Positions 61,435 through 64,000 of a DNA stretch of 64,000 nucleotides are shown here, in pieces. The stretch covers positions 34,065 through 98,064 of the forward strand of contig JBFMGD010000005.1 in NCBI GenBank assembly GCA_040751775.1. Direction: 5' to 3'. The DNA is from JBFMGD01 sp040751775. Its GTDB lineage: Bacteria; Bacillota; Dethiobacteria; DTU022. Under the pieces are notes generated by a model. It searched no databases. It was not told where the DNA came from and worked only from the letters and a program-made list of their open reading frames with translations. Made by a program: the position numbers and the translations under genes. Each line of letters begins with the position of its first letter. The first letter of the stretch is position 1.

Positions 61435-62736
61435 ATGGTGGATTTTGATCGCCTTACCGAGATCCTCGACCGGGCCCTGGCCGATGAGGTACGCCGGGAG
61501 GTGGCGGACCGGCGGCAGGAGATTGCCGGGGAGCTCGGCCTGGACCCGGCGGAAGTGAGCACGCAGCTTTTGGGCCTGGCCAGCAGCTTCGCCCGCAAGG
61601 GTGTGATTGTTAACCTGCATATCGGCCGTTCCCGGTTCGAGCAGAACCTGACGCCCGAGGACATCGGCCTTGTCTTGGGACAGGAGTCCGAAGCGCTGTC
61701 CGAGGGTTTCAGGGAATACTTGAAAACTCTTTACCTGGGCCGGAGGACCCTGGTCACGCCGCGCCACCGGCGGCTGTTAAGACAGCTTGACAACATGGAA
61801 GGTCGCGCCCGCGGGGCGCTGTCCAGGCGTTCGTTTCCTGTCCGTCTCGGGTTTGGGCGGGATATTTTACGGTTTGTGCCCCTGCATGCGTACCGGGATC
61901 TGCGTGACGAACTGCTGGTTTTGGAAGCCGATTATGCTTCCCTGATCGAGCAGCTGGTCGCGGAACTGGAACAGATCAAGATCCGCACCAGGTCCATGCT
62001 CTCCGAAGCGGCCCTTGAGGTATACCGCATTTTGCAAAGGAATGCAGGCATTGCCGTTACCTCTTCGGAGTTCCGGGCAAAATTCGTGGAAACCGCCATG
62101 AAAGCCTTCCCCTCCCGGCATGACATCGAAGGCGCCGCTTCCTTCAAGGTCCGCACCATGCTGCTCCCCTTTGACGCGGCGGGAGCAAATCCTTCGTTTG
62201 ACCGGGACATGCGCGTTTTAGATGACATCAAGGAATCGCTGATCGAGGAGAAAAACGCATTTGTGCAGAACGTCGTCGGCCACTTGAACAAGGTGGTGCA
62301 CGATGTGGTGGTCTCCGCGTCGGCCTGCTTGCGAAAGCACGGGACGCTCCTTGGCCCCAACGTCCATGCACTGAAGGAAGCTTTTGAAGCGTTCGACTCG
62401 CTTAACCATGTCGTCGGTGACCGGGCGCTGGCGGAAAAGTTCGGCGTGCTGCAGGCCATGGTTCTTGAAGGACGCAGCAGGGATATGGGCAGCGTGGCCG
62501 CGGCCTTAAACGAACTGCGCGAAAGAACAGGGGAAGTCCTCACCACCCTGGGGCAGGCGCCGCGGGCTAAGCGCGGGGCTGCCGGAGACGATGATTTCGC
62601 GCCCCTTGATTTGACCGTTCTTCAGGGGCGCGGCAAACGCATGCTTGCCGGTGAGGAGAAGATCGAAACCGTGCTGGCGGTCCGCAGGCGGCGCGGCGCC
62701 GCGGTGGCGGAAGGCCAGCAGTTGCTGCCGCTGTAG
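61435..62736 (+). CDS. DUF3150-like protein of an integrated element
   Basis: About 433 residues. It has VIVNLHIGRSRFEQNLTPED and IGLVLG, then TLYLGRRTLVTPRH, RGALSRRSFPVRLGFG and RFVPLHAYRDLRDEL, which resembles DUF3150. A mainly helical centre follows and the tail is basic (LAVRRRRGAAVAE). DUF3150 genes lie beside AAA+ ATPase genes on plasmids and phages, as here. The function is unknown. ATG 61435 is 7 bases after AGGAGGT (61421-61427); the TTG at 61417 is upstream of it. Confidence 0.7.
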   Translation: MVDFDRLTEILDRALADEVRREVADRRQEIAGELGLDPAEVSTQLLGLASSFARKGVIVNLHIGRSRFEQNLTPEDIGLVLGQESEALSEGFREYLKTLYLGRRTLVTPRHRRLLRQLDNMEGRARGALSRRSFPVRLGFGRDILRFVPLHAYRDLRDELLVLEADYASLIEQLVAELEQIKIRTRSMLSEAALEVYRILQRNAGIAVTSSEFRAKFVETAMKAFPSRHDIEGAASFKVRTMLLPFDAAGANPSFDRDMRVLDDIKESLIEEKNAFVQNVVGHLNKVVHDVVVSASACLRKHGTLLGPNVHALKEAFEAFDSLNHVVGDRALAEKFGVLQAMVLEGRSRDMGSVAAALNELRERTGEVLTTLGQAPRAKRGAAGDDDFAPLDLTVLQGRGKRMLAGEEKIETVLAVRRRRGAAVAEGQQLLPL

Positions 62737-62744
62737 TGAGTTTT

Positions 62745-62765
62745 GCCGGGAGTCAATCTCCCGGC
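62745..62765 (+). terminator. hairpin after the DUF3150-like gene
   Basis: An 8-base stem, GCCGGGAG with CTCCCGGC, around TCAAT. No clear T-run follows, so termination may be weak. A second small hairpin (TTAGCGC/GCGCTAA) lies at 62815-62833, between this one and dnaN. Confidence 0.55.
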
Positions 62766-62920
62766 CCAGATTTGTTTGGATATACTCGGGCGAAGTGTCC
62801 AGGGTATTTATAAATTAGCGCAAGCCGCGCTAAAAAGTTCCAGCTTGTGTTCTTGAAGGCAGTGAATCGTAGTATTTAAGGTGATCGCTTGGACAAAAAA
62901 CCAAGAAAGGGGTTTTGTGC

Positions 62921-64000
62921 ATGGAGTTAACTCTAGTGAGGGATGTTCTTTTGGGCGCCCTGGCCGTGGCGGAGAAAGCTCTGCCCAACGGCACCATGGT
63001 ACCGGTGATCAACAATATTTTGTTCGAGGCCACGGGCAGCCGGGTCAAGCTGAAGGCGACCAACTTCGAGTTTGAAGTGGTGTCACAGTTTGACTTCGAC
63101 ACCGCAGGCGAGCTCAAAGCACTGCTGCCGCCGAAGTTTGCCCCGATTATCGGGAGCCTTTCGGGTCACGAGGTCGTACTTGCTTTTGAAAACGGCGGCG
63201 TCGGCGTCAGGGTGGGGATAGAGGACGGATCGTCTAAGTTCAAGCTGCTCACCCAGGCGGCCGATGATTACCCGCTTATCGGTGAGCATGAGCCGGAGGG
63301 TATCCCCCTCGAGTTCTCCCAGGGAGAGTTCAAAGAGCTTCTGCGGCAGGTCCTTTTCTGCGTGTCGAACGATTCAAGCCGCCCCGCCTTTAACGGCGTG
63401 CTTTTCAGGTTTGATCAAGCGGGCCTCACGGTGGCCTCGTCCGACGCCTACCGGTTGGCCTACAAGACGATACCCGGCAAGGCGTGGGAGTTCGCCGAAT
63501 CAGCGCTGCTTGTGCCCGGCAAGACGCTCAAAGAGCTTGCCAGGCTGCTGTCCGACAACTCCGGCAAGACGGTAACCATCTACCCCCGGGATAACCAGGT
63601 CATCTTTCGGGCGGACAGCTTCTATTTTGCCGCCCGGGTACTTGCCGAGAAGTACCCCGATTTGAGCGGAGTGCTGCCGCGGTCTTATCTAACAAAGGTT
63701 GTCGTGCCGGTAAGGCAGCTGGAGGCGATCATCGGCCGGGCCGCGCTGATTGCCGAAGGGGCAAACCAGGCGATCCGCTTAAATCTAACCGGCGGCGATC
63801 TGGATATCTTTGCCGAGTCGCAGGTCGGCCGGGTTACCGAAACCCTGCCGCTGGAGAGCAAGGAGGGCGATGATGTTGAGCTTTATATCAACGCCAGGTT
63901 TTTATCCGAGGCGTTGAAGGCTGTGCCGGGCAAAGCGGCAGAATCTGCTTCAACGGCCCGACCGGGCCTGTCGTCATCTATGCCGAAGGCGATGATTCAT
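62921..64000 (+). CDS. dnaN: DNA polymerase III beta sliding clamp (DnaN), frameshifted near the end, runs off the window
   Basis: At least 360 codons of a bacterial sliding clamp, with the three-domain layout: TMVPVINNILFEATGSRVKL, GVLFRFDQAGLTVASSDAYRLA and ARFLSEALKAVPGK. The start ATG has AAAGGGG 8 bases ahead. Near 63935 the reading frame fails: after AVPGK the expected clamp ending RICFNGPTGPVVIYAEG is found in another frame, so one base is lost or gained. It lies behind the AAA+/DUF3150 genes and so is likely an element-borne second clamp rather than the housekeeping copy beside dnaA. Confidence 0.88.
   Translation, partial: MELTLVRDVLLGALAVAEKALPNGTMVPVINNILFEATGSRVKLKATNFEFEVVSQFDFDTAGELKALLPPKFAPIIGSLSGHEVVLAFENGGVGVRVGIEDGSSKFKLLTQAADDYPLIGEHEPEGIPLEFSQGEFKELLRQVLFCVSNDSSRPAFNGVLFRFDQAGLTVASSDAYRLAYKTIPGKAWEFAESALLVPGKTLKELARLLSDNSGKTVTIYPRDNQVIFRADSFYFAARVLAEKYPDLSGVLPRSYLTKVVVPVRQLEAIIGRAALIAEGANQAIRLNLTGGDLDIFAESQVGRVTETLPLESKEGDDVELYINARFLSEALKAVPGKAAESASTARPGLSSSMPKAMIH

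Noticed and set aside
1..64000. CRISPR arrays, rRNA and tRNA genes
   Set aside because: No regularly spaced direct repeats, rRNA blocks or cloverleaf-like T-loop/acceptor patterns were noticed on reading. A covariance-model scan would be needed to exclude a tRNA fully.

Overview
The window reads like a chromosomal segment of an anaerobic Gram-positive Clostridia, close to the Peptococcaceae/Pelotomaculum type. The grounds are strong AGGAGG ribosome sites, many TTG and GTG starts, a split glycine decarboxylase (gcvPA/gcvPB) behind a tandem glycine riboswitch, a corrinoid methyltransferase of the MttB superfamily, an AddAB-like pair and a PTS operon. The species is an inference from these traits; no rRNA or tRNA gene was found.

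1-14.6 kb: the N-terminal part of an RND exporter (minus strand), then a plus-strand cluster. It holds a ureohydrolase, a cobalamin-binding protein and its MttB-type methyltransferase, a complete oligopeptide ABC transporter (lipoprotein, two permeases, two ATPases), a 1063-residue protein with a caspase-like (C25/clan CD) His/Cys pair, and an M20 amidohydrolase. 14.6-15.3 kb is wreckage: a decayed IS1634-like transposase and what looks like the tail of a second MttB gene. 15.3-24.1 kb is a complete glycine-cleavage and lipoylation operon: riboswitch and terminator, gcvT, gcvH, gcvPA, gcvPB, two radical-SAM proteins of the LipS1/LipS2 kind, lipM and lpdA. All four glycine-cleavage proteins and the means to lipoylate GcvH are made from one transcript.

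24-30 kb: a GH3 glycosidase (minus), an M24-fold protein with one metal ligand replaced, and two peptide-type ABC permeases without partners. 30.4-40.5 kb is a self-contained catabolic PTS operon: DeoR regulator, AgaS-like SIS protein, ascorbate-type EIIA/EIIB/EIIC, GlcNAc/GalNAc-6-P deacetylase, a UPF0309 SIS protein, its own HPr, tagatose-1,6-bisphosphate aldolase, a PfkB-family kinase and its own Enzyme I. Together these can phosphorylate an amino sugar on entry and take it to triose phosphates by the tagatose branch. 40.5-43.2 kb has an IclR relic, a dimethylargininase and an HTH-Uma2 fusion. 43.3-49.8 kb encodes an AddA/AddB-like pair in which neither nuclease domain looks functional.

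50-64 kb is accessory DNA: a polysaccharide flippase, a SIMPL protein, a ParE/Phd toxin-antitoxin pair, and many broken genes (TOTE-type helicase, tyrosine recombinase, MNT nucleotidyltransferase, ADP-ribosylglycohydrolase, gamma-glutamylcyclotransferase). Two diverged two-gene transposons (DDE transposase plus ExeA/TnsC-like ATPase) are fused head to head at a perfect 32-bp palindrome. A group II intron remnant then cuts into an AAA+ ATPase gene, followed by a DUF3150 protein and an extra, frameshifted DnaN sliding clamp. That set suggests the edge of an integrated plasmid or phage-like element.
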